From contig OZ251531.1 of assembly GCA_965243185.1 (NCBI GenBank), positions 62,001 to 126,000 on the forward strand: a stretch of 64,000 nucleotides of DNA. Direction: 5' to 3'. A model generated the notes under the pieces. That model was not told the DNA's origin. It worked only from the letters and a program-made list of their open reading frames with translations, and searched no databases. This DNA is from CBDBCU01 sp965243185 (GTDB taxonomy: Bacteria; Chloroflexota; Dehalococcoidia; Lucifugimonadales; UBA3495). Of this stretch, positions 49,879-58,601 are shown one piece after another. Position 1 is the first letter of the stretch. Each line of letters opens with the position of its first letter. A program made the translations under genes and the position numbers.

Positions 49879-52614
49879 TCACCCCGCCCGCTCCAAATTC
49901 AACGCCAGCAAACGCCCCAAAATCACCTGCTCCTCCAAATCCACCGCCCACCCATAAGCCGCCGCCACCGCCGCATCCAACTCCCGATGCGCATTGACCA
50001 GCCAAGTCGGACTCTGGTTATACAAGTTCGTCAAAGTCCGCCCTTTCCGTTCCGCCTCCGTCAACCCCGGCTTGCCCTCCTCGTCCACCGGCTTTAACCA
50101 ATTCCCCCGCAACTCATCCAAATTAACCGCCGCCTCGGCGATAGCCGCCCTTTGCCCCTCAGTAGGTTCCGGGAACGGAAAAGTCCAAAAGCAGGCAGTG
50201 GGAATATAGCGCGATGCCGATTCCTTATCCCGCAGTTGCGGCCCCATCGCCCGGGCCCACAAATTGTGAATGCGGGAATGCAGTACGCCGAAAAAATAAT
50301 CATCGTCCCGGGCAAATACATTGGTGGCATTGTTGCAAATAGTGCCAGCCTCGACCCAAACAAAGGTCAAATGCTTGGCCGTAACCGAATGGGCTATGTA
50401 TCGGGGCAAGCCGGCAAGAGCCGCCGTCATATTCCTTGCCGGCTGGCGGGATTGCCAATAATTCCCGGCCAAATCCAGCCCGGCTTGCTCCGCCGCTTGT
50501 TTTGCCAACTCAAAAGGCGCTTCGTACGCTGCCGCTTCGGCCAAAGACCTATCGCCAAAGGCAATAGTGTAATACCCCCGGGGACGCCCGGATAGGTCTT
50601 GCCCGTTTCTTACCGGAACCAAGACATCCGAATTAGGCTTCCGATTCGGATTGCCACCAGCTGCCAAAAGTTTTGCGGCTACATCCCCGGGAATGTCAAA
50701 AGGCGAAGTGCTCGGACCGCGGAACGCAATGCCGGCATTAGCCGGCAATTTTCGGGCCGCAACCAAATCGACCTGCGGCTCGAGATTCGCAAAGATATGT
50801 TCCACCGGCTCGCCGTCAATCGTCTTACTGGTTTGCGAACCGTCGTCAAATCCAATGATTGAAACATGGACGCTGGCCCCGTCCAGCAGCCAATCCCGGT
50901 CCGGGTAGGCCATAAATATGCCGCCCGACTCAGTTATCCGCTCCAACACTCCCCGGCTATACACCGAGCGGATATTCTGCGTAGCCAGCAAACCGGCGCG
51001 CTTGGCCTTGCCGTTAGCTATTTGCTGCCGGGCAAGCTCAAACCAATAGCAGCACAAGTCCGATGACCGTTTTATCGCAGATTTATACGCCGTGTCAACG
51101 TCGTCGATGTATGCCCGCTCAAAGTTTTTATTCCAACTCCGGCGGCCCAAAAACGGCGGATTGCCAATGACAAAATCCGCCGCCGGCCACTCCGCTTCCC
51201 TCGGATTATCCGGATCCGCCAAATCCAGAATGGCATCCCCCTGCCGCACCGTATCCAGCGGCGTCAAAATCGGCTCCTGGACATACTCAAACCCGTTAGC
51301 CTGATGCCACTGAATATAGCCAATCCACAACGCCGTCCGCGCCAACTCCGCGGCGTAAGAGTTAATTTCCAGCCCCTGCATCTGATTCGGCTTCACCAAC
51401 GGCGTCAAATCCTCCCAGCCCTGTACCGCCGCAAAGTCAATCGCCTGCCGCTCCAAATCCAGCAGGGAACGCAGCGCAATGTAAAGAAAGTTGCCGCTGC
51501 CGCAAGCCGGATCCAGCACCTTCACCCCGGCCAAACGCCGCCGGTAATCCTCCAACCGCTGCCGCGCCTTTTCCCCGTCCCCGTCCGCCAGATAATCCCC
51601 CATCTCCCCCTTGGCCGCCTCCCACTCCCGCCGCAGCGGCTCCAGCACCACCGGCTCCACCACCAGCATTATGTCCTCCGCCCCGGTGTAATGCGCCCCC
51701 AGCTGCGACCGCTTCGACGCATCCAACGCCCGCTCAAACAGCGTCCCGAATATCGACGGTTCAATGCCGTTCCAGTTCTTTTTAACCGCCTCCCCCAACC
51801 GTTGCAGCGCCGCCGGACTCAGCTCCACCGTATCCGCCGCCTCAAACAAATCCCCGTTGAACCACGGAATTTCCGCTGCCCCGAACATCCCGCCCACCGC
51901 CATCTGCTCAAACAACCCGCCCATCGCCCGGTTGAACGCCGTCGGATCCCGATACTCCCGGCTCACAATCTGCGTAAAGAGCTTGTCCGGCAGCAGCCCG
52001 GCATCCTCGGCGTACAGGCAGAACACGATCTGATTCAAATACCGCGCCAACCGCTCCGGATCCTCGTTATGCGCCTCCATATCCGCCACAATATCCCGGA
52101 ACAAATCCGCCGTTTCCCGGGTAACCTCCTCCACCGACCGCTCCGGCCGCAAATCCCCCGGCGCAAAAAATGCGCTGCGGAGCAATTGCAGCTTTTCCGG
52201 TTCCGCCAGTTCCGGCAGCGCAATATCGTGCCGCGTCGTCACCATCCCCGGAAAGTTCGTCTGTATCCGTATCGACCGAAAAGAGGAAACAATCAGCAGC
52301 GGCGGCGTCTTGAGATGCACCTGATAGCGCAGCAGCTGGGTCATCGCCCCGTCCAAATCCCCATCGCTCCCCTTGAACTCCCACCCGAACCGCTCCTCCA
52401 GGTAAGCATCCGCAAACCCGCCCGGCACCCATTTCTCAAAAGTGAACGCCGCCGGATTGCCATACTCCCCCGGCGTAGCGTGTCCCACCATCCGGCAAAT
52501 ATCCAGGAACATTTCCTGCGCCGCCTGCTTTTCCCCGAACTGAACCGACATCCACTTGTTGATGAACCGTTCCGGCCGCAAACTCGGCTGCCGCGCCTCG
52601 CTAAAAAGCGTCAT
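49879..52614 (-). CDS. Single-chain restriction-modification protein (MmeI/type IIL-like)
   Basis: 911 residues from ATG 52614 (GGAGGGAGTT upstream). The N-terminal nuclease core has GGFADAYLEERFGWEFKGSD, an Asp...Glu-x-Lys PD-(D/E)XK pattern. A helical linker is followed by a gamma-type N6-adenine methyltransferase: motif I VLDPACGSGNFLYIALRSL, motif IV FVIGNPPFLGRRSW. A C-terminal target-recognition region (about 640-830) follows. Length and order match type IIL enzymes, in which one chain cuts and methylates. It sits after rimM where trmD often occurs. Confidence 0.88.
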   Translation of the reverse strand: MTLFSEARQPSLRPERFINKWMSVQFGEKQAAQEMFLDICRMVGHATPGEYGNPAAFTFEKWVPGGFADAYLEERFGWEFKGSDGDLDGAMTQLLRYQVHLKTPPLLIVSSFRSIRIQTNFPGMVTTRHDIALPELAEPEKLQLLRSAFFAPGDLRPERSVEEVTRETADLFRDIVADMEAHNEDPERLARYLNQIVFCLYAEDAGLLPDKLFTQIVSREYRDPTAFNRAMGGLFEQMAVGGMFGAAEIPWFNGDLFEAADTVELSPAALQRLGEAVKKNWNGIEPSIFGTLFERALDASKRSQLGAHYTGAEDIMLVVEPVVLEPLRREWEAAKGEMGDYLADGDGEKARQRLEDYRRRLAGVKVLDPACGSGNFLYIALRSLLDLERQAIDFAAVQGWEDLTPLVKPNQMQGLEINSYAAELARTALWIGYIQWHQANGFEYVQEPILTPLDTVRQGDAILDLADPDNPREAEWPAADFVIGNPPFLGRRSWNKNFERAYIDDVDTAYKSAIKRSSDLCCYWFELARQQIANGKAKRAGLLATQNIRSVYSRGVLERITESGGIFMAYPDRDWLLDGASVHVSIIGFDDGSQTSKTIDGEPVEHIFANLEPQVDLVAARKLPANAGIAFRGPSTSPFDIPGDVAAKLLAAGGNPNRKPNSDVLVPVRNGQDLSGRPRGYYTIAFGDRSLAEAAAYEAPFELAKQAAEQAGLDLAGNYWQSRQPARNMTAALAGLPRYIAHSVTAKHLTFVWVEAGTICNNATNVFARDDDYFFGVLHSRIHNLWARAMGPQLRDKESASRYIPTACFWTFPFPEPTEGQRAAIAEAAVNLDELRGNWLKPVDEEGKPGLTEAERKGRTLTNLYNQSPTWLVNAHRELDAAVAAAYGWAVDLEEQVILGRLLALNLERAG

Positions 52615-52654
52615 AACTCCCTCCAACTTTCCCCGGTAACCCCTTGGGCAATGC

Positions 52655-53257
52655 CTACCCCATCCCCCCCATCAACCGAACCCGCATCACCCCCAACTCC
52701 AAATCCACCCCCAACACCACCTGCCGCACCGCCGGCAGCAAAACCTCCCCCTCCGGCCCCGCCACCACATAAACATCATTGCTGCCCGTAACGATAACCT
52801 CCCGAATACGCCCCAACTCCGCCCCCTCCTCCGTCATCACCCGCAGCCCCAGCAGTTGAAAGTGATAATACTCCCCCGCCGGCAAAACCGGCGCGCTCGT
52901 CGCCGCCACCGTAACCTCCACCCCCGCCAAAGCCCGCGCCGCCGCCCGCGTCCTCACCTCGTCCAACTTCAGAATCACCTGCTCCGGCGGCCGCAAAACC
53001 GACCGTACCACCCGGTACGGTCGGCCGCGCAAAAACAAATCCCGACCCGCATCAAACCGCTGCGGAACATCACTCAGGCTCTTCACCCGCAGCGCTCCAT
53101 CCGTGCCGTGCGGCCCCAAAACCAGCCCCACGACCACCTGCTCGCCGCCGGCCGCCCCCTCCTGGCATCCTGCGTCGCTCAAACTCTCGCTCAAAATCGG
53201 CCCAAACCTGTTCCAAGTTGAACTAGCGACGCCGCAACGCCCCCAAATCAGCCCCAA
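52655..53257 (-). CDS. rimM: Ribosome maturation factor RimM
   Basis: 200 residues as drawn. VVVGLVLGPHGTDGALRVKS starts the conserved RimM barrel and GEYYHFQLLGLRVMTEEGAE the PRC-barrel domain. VLLPAVRQVVLGVDLELGVM ends it. The first ~40 residues are not conserved, so the true start may be later (no clear ribosome site distinguishes the candidates). Acts in 16S 3'-domain maturation. Follows khpA by 15 nt. Confidence 0.9.
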   Translation of the reverse strand: MGLIWGRCGVASSTWNRFGPILSESLSDAGCQEGAAGGEQVVVGLVLGPHGTDGALRVKSLSDVPQRFDAGRDLFLRGRPYRVVRSVLRPPEQVILKLDEVRTRAAARALAGVEVTVAATSAPVLPAGEYYHFQLLGLRVMTEEGAELGRIREVIVTGSNDVYVVAGPEGEVLLPAVRQVVLGVDLELGVMRVRLMGGMG

Positions 53258-53272
53258 GGTATAGGGAAAGGA

Positions 53273-53500
53273 CTACACAATCTCCAGCACGGCCCGCGTC
53301 CCGTCCTTCACCGCCGCCACCCGCAGCAGCACCCGCATCGCCTGCGCCACCCGCCCCTGCCGACCGATAACCTTCCCCTTATCCTCCGGGGCCACTTCCA
53401 ACCGCAGCACCACCTGGCCGTCCTCGATCGTCTCCGTAACTTGCACCGCCTCCGGATTCGTCACCAAGGAGCGGGCAATGTACTCAATCAGCTCTTTCAT
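53273..53500 (-). CDS. khpA: KH-domain RNA-binding protein KhpA (YlqC)
   Basis: 75 residues. VLRLEVAPEDKGKVIGRQGR carries the KH GxxG loop (GRQG). Overlaps rpsP by 4 nt. The rpsP-khpA-rimM order is conserved in many Gram-positive and Chloroflexota genomes. Confidence 0.93.
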   Translation of the reverse strand: MKELIEYIARSLVTNPEAVQVTETIEDGQVVLRLEVAPEDKGKVIGRQGRVAQAMRVLLRVAAVKDGTRAVLEIV

Positions 53501-53769
53501 TCCGCGGCCCCCTCCGGCGACCGCATCCGCTCATAGATGCCGTCCCGCTCCAGAATCCGCTTCACCGCCGCCGACGGCTGCGCCCCCTTTTCCAACCACG
53601 CAATGGCCCGTTCCGCCTTCAGCGTCACCGCCGGCGGATCCACCATCGGGTCATACTGACCAATCCACTCCACATAGGCACCATCCCGCGGCGCCGCCGC
53701 CTCCGCCACCACTACCCGATAGGCGGGATACTTCTTCTTCCCCACCCTTCGCAACCGAATTCGCAGCAT
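53497..53769 (-). CDS. rpsP: 30S ribosomal protein S16
   Basis: 90 residues. MLRIRLRRVGKKKYPAYRVV and the ERAIAWLEKGAQPSAAVKRI region are characteristic. First gene of the rpsP-khpA-rimM operon; overlaps khpA by 4 nt. Confidence 0.97.
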   Translation of the reverse strand: MLRIRLRRVGKKKYPAYRVVVAEAAAPRDGAYVEWIGQYDPMVDPPAVTLKAERAIAWLEKGAQPSAAVKRILERDGIYERMRSPEGAAE

Positions 53770-53891
53770 ACCAACTCCCCCGACCGGCCACGCGCCGGCC
53801 GCAACTTGTTGCCGCCATTCTAATCCAATTCCCCCGCCCTGTCAATCGCGCCCCACGCCAAGTATTCCCTTCTTATTTTTAGTAAAAGTGA

Positions 53892-53971
53892 GGGTTCCCT
53901 TCGATTGTGGTTGATTTTCTGAATCCTCGGTTGCGCCTGGAAATCAGCTCAACCCCAATCGAAAGGAACCC
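53892..53971. repeat. Nested palindromic repeat, copy D
   Basis: GGGTTCCCTTCGATTGTGGT TGA pairs with TCAACCCCAATCGAAAGGAA CCC (a few mismatches), around TTTTCTGAATCCTCGG. The ends and TGATTTTC core link it to copies A-C. Its last three bases belong to the 7-bp target duplication of the neighbouring mobile element. Confidence 0.72.
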
Positions 53972-53975
53972 AATG

Positions 53976-54006
53976 TAGGGAGGGTCAAAAGGGTCACTAA
54001 TTTGGA
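53976..54006. repeat. Left terminal inverted repeat
   Basis: 31 bp, 30/31 identical to the reverse complement of 59365-59395. Followed at 54011-54036 by a GGAGGGA/TCCCTCC hairpin. Confidence 0.88.
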
Positions 54007-54066
54007 TAAGGGCAGGAGGGACTAATCCCTCCCGCTCTTTCTGGCCCGCCGGCAGTCGGGGCCGGG

Positions 54067-54825
54067 CTACTTGATGTACCGGATGGAGTGAATAGCCAAC
54101 GGCGGGGCCTTTATGTATGCGCCGGGAATATCCGAACCCCACACCAGCAAATCAACCGGCTCGGTCAGATTGCCCACCGGCACTTTTATGGAGAAAGACC
54201 GGTCGCTCACATCCCAAAGGGTTGCCTCGGCAGTCCCGGGCGTGTTCGGGTAGGATGCGCCCGGAGGGGCGGGACGGAGGATAATCAACGCGTCGCGGTC
54301 GGTGTTCCGGTATTTGATGACAAAGGTAGCGACCGACGGAGAGTTCAAGAGGGTGCGACCGCCCAATACGGTTCCCGCAGCCCGCAGTATGCCGTTCTCA
54401 ATGACGGGACACTCCGACCACCGAATGGCGTCGTGTTCCTGGAAAAGGTGGGCCCCATCAGCAAAGCGGAAACAGGTAGAAGTTTCCGCCAGGGTCGGCG
54501 TGGGCCTAAGGGTAGCGGGCGGACGGGGGGTATGGGGGTAGTAGGCGGGCGTGGGCGTCGGTGGCGCAGGCGTGGCGGTCGGGTTCGGTGTGGCGGTGGG
54601 ACGGGGGGTAAAGGTAGGCATAAGGGTAGCCCAAGGGGTTGGCGTGGGCGGAAGCGTGATGGCCGATTGGGACGTGGGGCGCGGCGTGGCGGTGGGGACG
54701 GGAGTAGCGGTAGGAGACGGGGTAGCGGTGGGAGACGAGGGAACGGCCGGGGCGGCGGTAGCGCAGGCCACGGCGGTGAGCAACAAGATAGCCCCAAAGG
54801 TAAGGATGGGCCGGATTTTCAGCAT
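54067..54825 (-). CDS. Lipoprotein with Thr-Pro-rich stalk (element cargo)
   Basis: 252 residues, AAGGAGG 4 nt before ATG. Signal peptide with lipobox LTAVAC (Cys ~21), then a low-complexity Thr/Pro/Ala stalk to about residue 120 ([20 protein letters not shown]), then a globular domain with ETSTCFRFADGAHLFQEHDA and a Cys pair. The domain looks like an extracytoplasmic beta-sandwich; function unknown. Surface-exposed and anchored in the membrane. It is the first cargo gene inside the left TIR. Confidence 0.75.
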   Translation of the reverse strand: MLKIRPILTFGAILLLTAVACATAAPAVPSSPTATPSPTATPVPTATPRPTSQSAITLPPTPTPWATLMPTFTPRPTATPNPTATPAPPTPTPAYYPHTPRPPATLRPTPTLAETSTCFRFADGAHLFQEHDAIRWSECPVIENGILRAAGTVLGGRTLLNSPSVATFVIKYRNTDRDALIILRPAPPGASYPNTPGTAEATLWDVSDRSFSIKVPVGNLTEPVDLLVWGSDIPGAYIKAPPLAIHSIRYIK

Positions 54826-54886
54826 AAAACCTCCTTGAGTTCCGGGTTAGGCTGTTGTGGGAGCGCAGCCGGGGCAACCATCTGCT

Positions 54887-54932
54887 GCGCGCCCGGCGGA
54901 GCCAAACAGTTTGCCGGCTCCGCCGGGCGCGC
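54887..54932. repeat. 17-bp-arm hairpin between the two lipoprotein genes
   Basis: GCGCGCCCGGCGGAGCC and GGCTCCGCCGGGCGCGC, 12-nt loop, immediately after the stop of the 54936-55766 gene on the minus strand. No U tract; probable 3' end or RNA-stabilising hairpin. Confidence 0.65.
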
Positions 54933-54935
54933 TGA

Positions 54936-55766
54936 TTACCGCCGCTGGTTCGTGTAGATGAGGCTGTCAAAAACCCGCTCGACGAAAGCGTCGTCATACT
55001 GGCCTGTCCAGTCGGCGCACACGTCCATCGTGATGACGAAAAGACGCACGGACTGAAAAATGTATAACCCGTAACTCTCTTGGTCATCGCAATAGCCAAT
55101 GTTCCGCGAATACCGATACCGCGAACGCTGGATAGTTGGCGAAACTTCGTAAAAGGCATCCAGCTCAAAGCCGGGTTCTTTTTTCCTGAGGCCCAAGAAG
55201 CCATCAGCGAAGCCCGCAAGGGTAAGGTCCTTGTCCATACGCTCGCCCCGGGTTCCAGAAAAGACCATCAGGGTAGCCCGATACCAAGGGGCGTTAAAGG
55301 AAACAATGCTGTGGTGGTCGGACTCTGCCGCCCAATCCTCCGGCAAATCAACACTGAAATAAGACTTGGGGCTAAACCTTTGCCAAGGAACCGTCGGCAC
55401 TGGAGTGGCCGTCGGTTGCGGCGTAGCGGTCGGTGTCGGCGTCGGCTCTAGAGTAGCGGTCGGCTCCTGGGTGGCTGTGGGTCGCGGCGTAGCGGTGGGC
55501 GTAGGAGTAGCGGTAGGCGTGGGTTCGGGCGTGGCTGTGGGTCGCGGTGTGGCAGTAGGAGTGGGGGAAGGGGTAGGGGTAGCCGTCGGTAACGGCGTGG
55601 CGGTGGGCGCAGGGGTGGGAGTAGAGGTAGCCAACGGAGTAGAGGTAGGAGTGGGCTGAGGCGTGGCCGTGGGAAGCGGGGTAGCGGTAGGGGCAGCGGT
55701 AGCGCAGGCAACGGCGGTCAGGGCAAGGACCAAGAGATAGATAAGGACGGGCAGGACTTTCCGCAT
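54936..55766 (-). CDS. Lipoprotein with long Thr-Pro-rich stalk (element cargo)
   Basis: 276 residues from ATG 55766 (GGGGG 8 nt upstream; the frame is open to 55883 but without a ribosome site). Lipobox LTAVAC, a ~105-residue TATPTP-type stalk, then a compact domain ([40 protein letters not shown]) resembling PsbP/DUF1795-type surface domains. Paralogue-like in architecture to the neighbouring lipoprotein. Confidence 0.75.
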   Translation of the reverse strand: MRKVLPVLIYLLVLALTAVACATAAPTATPLPTATPQPTPTSTPLATSTPTPAPTATPLPTATPTPSPTPTATPRPTATPEPTPTATPTPTATPRPTATQEPTATLEPTPTPTATPQPTATPVPTVPWQRFSPKSYFSVDLPEDWAAESDHHSIVSFNAPWYRATLMVFSGTRGERMDKDLTLAGFADGFLGLRKKEPGFELDAFYEVSPTIQRSRYRYSRNIGYCDDQESYGLYIFQSVRLFVITMDVCADWTGQYDDAFVERVFDSLIYTNQRR

Positions 55767-55801
55767 CAGGAACCCCCTTGCGTTCAGGATTAGGCTACTG
55801 T

Positions 55802-55913
55802 GCGAGAGTCGCCGGGTTCCCGTGCAAAGCGCACACAAGGGGGCAAACAAGTTGCCCAACCCTGCAACAGGGCTTTGCACCAAGGGATACCGTTACTAAC
55901 CGGGACTCTCGCA
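55802..55913. repeat. 112-bp nested palindrome inside the element
   Basis: Outer arms GCGAGAGTC / GACTCTCGC, inner arms GTGCAAAGC / GCTTTGCAC, with a GGGTT/AACC step between. It lies between the lipoprotein gene and the truncated transposase. Possibly a former IS end or a regulatory structure. Confidence 0.6.
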
Positions 55914-55971
55914 AGGGGGAATATACGCTCTTGCGTCGGCAGTGTCAATAGCGCCAACGGCGGCCGCCGGG

Positions 55972-57093
55972 CTAAGTCACTTTCCGCACCATCCAGCGCA
56001 TATCGTCAAACTGGCCGGCCTGCAATTTGACCAACACCGTAGCCAGATAGCTCAAGGTCGACAGCAAAGCGTGGAGGGTGATTGATTTCAACCCGCGCCG
56101 GTAGTGTCGATCCAAGCTTCGGCTCTCCTTCATGGACTTGAAAATTTGCTCGATTTGCCAGCGTTTGCCGTACCACTCCTTCGATTGCCGGCTCTGGCGG
56201 CGTATCACGCCAAAAAGCCGGATGTCCTCGGCCGGGTCTTGCCAATACTCGGTATCGCAGTGGCGGATGCCCCCTCGGGTCGAATCCCGCCGGTGGCAGC
56301 CCTCCCGCCGACAGCGGTAAAGGTGCTGCCCGGCCGCATTGGTCGTCACATACTCCATCGGGACTTGCCCCAAGCCGGTGGGAACGCCCTCCGCGGTGTA
56401 TATATCCTGATACAGACCGGTTTTATTGCCCGGGCGGCGGATGTGGATAACCGGGGCAATGCCTTGCCGGTAGAGATACTGGTGATTGCCGGCGGCGGCA
56501 TAGCCCCGGTCGGCAATGGCGACAGCCGGCTGGAACCATTGGTATTGGTCTTTGGCCGGCGCGACCAACGGCGGCAATTCCGGGGAATCGTTGCGGCTGC
56601 CGGTAGTGATGTGTTGCGCCAGCGGGATGCCGTAATGGGCGTCGGCTATCGTGTGCATTTTGTAGCCGAAAAACCACTCCGTCCCGTCTTTCCCGGATTT
56701 GACCGAATGCTTGACGCTCCAGGAGGCTTCCGGGTCGCTGACCGGCTTGCGGTTGGGATTGCAGTGGGAGTGGATGGCGGTGGAGTCGATGGCTACCAAT
56801 TCCCCCAAGTCGGGCAGGAAGTCCTTAATCCGCTCGGCAATGCCGGCGATGACGGGCTTCAGCAAATCCGAGCGGCCCTCCAGCCGCTTGATAAAGCGGT
56901 TGAACGTCCGGCGGACGGGAAACGGGTCGCCAAAGCCGCAAAGCTCCCGCAGTTGCGGATGGTCCTGGAGCTGCCGGATAAGGGCATTGGCGCTGGGCAA
57001 GCCCAGTTGGCAGCTGACCAGGCAGGCGCGCAACAAAGGCCGGAGCGGGTATCCCGGTCGGCCATTGGCACGATATAGCGCCAGGCGCGCCAG
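55972..57093 (-). pseudogene. N-terminally truncated DDE transposase
   Basis: About 373 residues are open. The DDE triad is visible (VAIDSTAIHSH, AIADRGYAAAGNH, RWQIEQIFKSMKESRSLD). The N-terminal ANGRPGYPLRPLLRACLVSC is an internal motif of the family, and the frame hits TAG within the CTAG that borders the neighbouring IS. The real N-terminus (~50-80 residues) is therefore missing. It resembles IS5/IS1182-superfamily transposases. Probably inactive unless reinitiated internally. Confidence 0.8.
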
Positions 57094-57113
57094 CTAGGGC
57101 CTGTTGACAAACC

Positions 57114-57593
57114 TTAAAGTGCCAGCTGGCGATTGACCGCCGGCCAGCCCCCGGGGTTCTGGCCGGTTTCCTTTTCCCGCATTGCTACTACCGTGGCCGC
57201 CAAGCAAAGGGTTGCCGCGTACATTTCGCCCAACTTGCAGTAGCGCGTCGCAATTCCCCGATACTCCTTGAGGGCCGCAAAGCGGTTTTCAATCAAATGA
57301 CGCAACCCATATACCGCCGGGTCGGGCCAAGCCGGCGGTCGCCGCCGGGCCCGGGAAGGTATCACCGGCCGGATGTCCGCCGCGGCCAACCAGCTACGGA
57401 TCAGGTCCGTATCATAGGCTTTGTCGGCAATCAGTTCTTGGGTGGCAACCGCACCAATCAAATCTGGCAGCACCACGCATTCCGCCGCATTGCCCGGGCG
57501 CAGGACAAACTTGACCAGTCGCCCCATAGCGTCGGCCAAGGCCACCACCTTGGTATTCAGCCCGCCGCGACTCCGCCCGATGGCTTGGGCCAA
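57114..57593 (-). CDS. IS427-like transposase, orfB part
   Basis: 159 residues as drawn. Carries the second and third catalytic residues (QELIADKAYDTDLIRSW; RHLIENRFAALKEYRGIATR). Made as the C-terminal part of the frameshifted OrfAB protein; the drawn start is not a real initiation site. The frame is -1 relative to orfA. Confidence 0.85.
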   Translation of the reverse strand: MAQAIGRSRGGLNTKVVALADAMGRLVKFVLRPGNAAECVVLPDLIGAVATQELIADKAYDTDLIRSWLAAADIRPVIPSRARRRPPAWPDPAVYGLRHLIENRFAALKEYRGIATRYCKLGEMYAATLCLAATVVAMREKETGQNPGGWPAVNRQLAL

Positions 57594-57949
57594 CCGGGAT
57601 TGGTCGCGGGAGCGTCCCCTTTTGGGGCGCCAGTCCCGTGCTGATGCCCTTTGACAAAAGTCCCATCCACCATTACGGTGTCCAACTGAAGCTCGCCGGC
57701 CAAGCTGTTGAACAGCTGCTCAAAGACGCCGGCTTTAGTCCAGCGGCGGAACCGTTGATACACCGAGTTCCATTTCCCAAACTCCGGGGGCAAGTCGCGC
57801 CAAGGATCTCCAGTGCGGGCAATCCACAGGATGCCCTCAACCGTGTTCCGATTTGCTTGCAGCGGTGGCCGGCCGCCTTTCTTGGGGTCGCCCCGCAAAG
57901 CCGGCTCCAGCCGCGCCCACTGCCGGTCGGATAACATCTTACGCGCCAA
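57557..57949 (-). CDS. IS427-like transposase, orfA part
   Basis: 130 residues. N-terminal domain (LSDRQWARLEPALRGDPKKG, WRDLPPEFGKWNSVYQRFRR) and the first catalytic Asp (TVMVDGTFVKG). Overlaps orfB by 37 nt. A perfect slippery heptamer C-CCA-AAA (57620-57626 on the minus strand) lies where a -1 shift gives a continuous OrfAB. Confidence 0.85.
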   Translation of the reverse strand: MARKMLSDRQWARLEPALRGDPKKGGRPPLQANRNTVEGILWIARTGDPWRDLPPEFGKWNSVYQRFRRWTKAGVFEQLFNSLAGELQLDTVMVDGTFVKGHQHGTGAPKGDAPATNPGWPKPSGGVAAG

Positions 57950-58015
57950 GCTATTCCCTCCTGATTAAGTTGCTGGTAATCTAATCAGGAGAAACGGGTT
58001 TGTCACAGGCCCTAG

Positions 58016-58242
58016 GAAATCACGCGTTTTCGGTGTCTTATCCAGATACAAAACTGCATCCAATTGTGTAACTCCTATGACAATGCTATCCTGCTTCCAG
58101 GTACGTTTAGAAGCAATAATGCGCTGATAATGATGAACTGCACTACGCGTTAAGCAGCCGCAATGCCCCAATTTAGGAGATTTGACGTTGCATCTGGCGG
58201 CTGGAAATGCTACAGTGTCACAAATGTTAGGAGGGTGTAGCA
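58016..58242. other. Gap between IS and small protein gene
   Basis: No gene recognised. The sequence is less GC-rich than most of the window. The short minus-strand frames here do not resemble a transposase N-terminus, so they do not restore the truncated transposase. Confidence 0.45.
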
Positions 58243-58503
58243 ATGACACAGATGTCTACGAGGAAGAAGCCCCGGGTAGTTGACGGTGTCTGTATGGGGA
58301 TGCCTGAAGATGAAGGAGAACCGTGCGGCCACTACCCGGTAGCCGCTGTGGACGGCTCCCAATACGGGGTGAAACAAGACGTCGACCTGTGTGAAGTTTG
58401 TCTGTCCCGGCACGCATCGGGTAACCTGCGAAGGGCGTCCCCGGCGCGGCGAATTGGCGGCATCAGGATACACTCCACCAGCCCATTGTTTGAATCCCCG
58501 TGA
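58243..58503 (+). CDS. Small Cys-containing protein, unknown
   Basis: 86 residues. GGAGGG lies 8 nt before ATG. Four cysteines (GVCMGMPEDEGEPCGHYPVA, VDLCEVCLSRHASG) could bind a metal or form a zinc-ribbon-like knuckle. No family recognised. It precedes the PaREP1-like gene on the same strand inside the element. Confidence 0.5.
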   Translation: MTQMSTRKKPRVVDGVCMGMPEDEGEPCGHYPVAAVDGSQYGVKQDVDLCEVCLSRHASGNLRRASPARRIGGIRIHSTSPLFESP

Positions 58504-58601
58504 AACACGGTGGGCAATCCCGGCCGCGCCCTCACTAGAAACGAAACCGCTACCCAGCTAATGCCACCGGGAGCGGACATCTAACGCAGAGGACTGGAAC
58601 G

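Larger units (their letters stand above)
57098..58011. mobile_element. IS5-family (IS427-like) insertion sequence
   Basis: 914 bp. Ends GGCCTGTTGACAAACC and the complement of its right end (GGCCTGTGACAAACCC) are imperfect inverted repeats. CTAG flanks both sides (57094-57097, 58012-58015), fitting the YTAR-type target duplication of IS427-group elements. Two overlapping frames joined by a -1 slip encode the transposase. Looks complete. Confidence 0.88.

Noticed and set aside
57965..58249. Minus-strand frame as the missing transposase N-terminus
   Set aside because: It has no similarity to a transposase N-terminus, and the frame at the CTAG junction would meet a stop.
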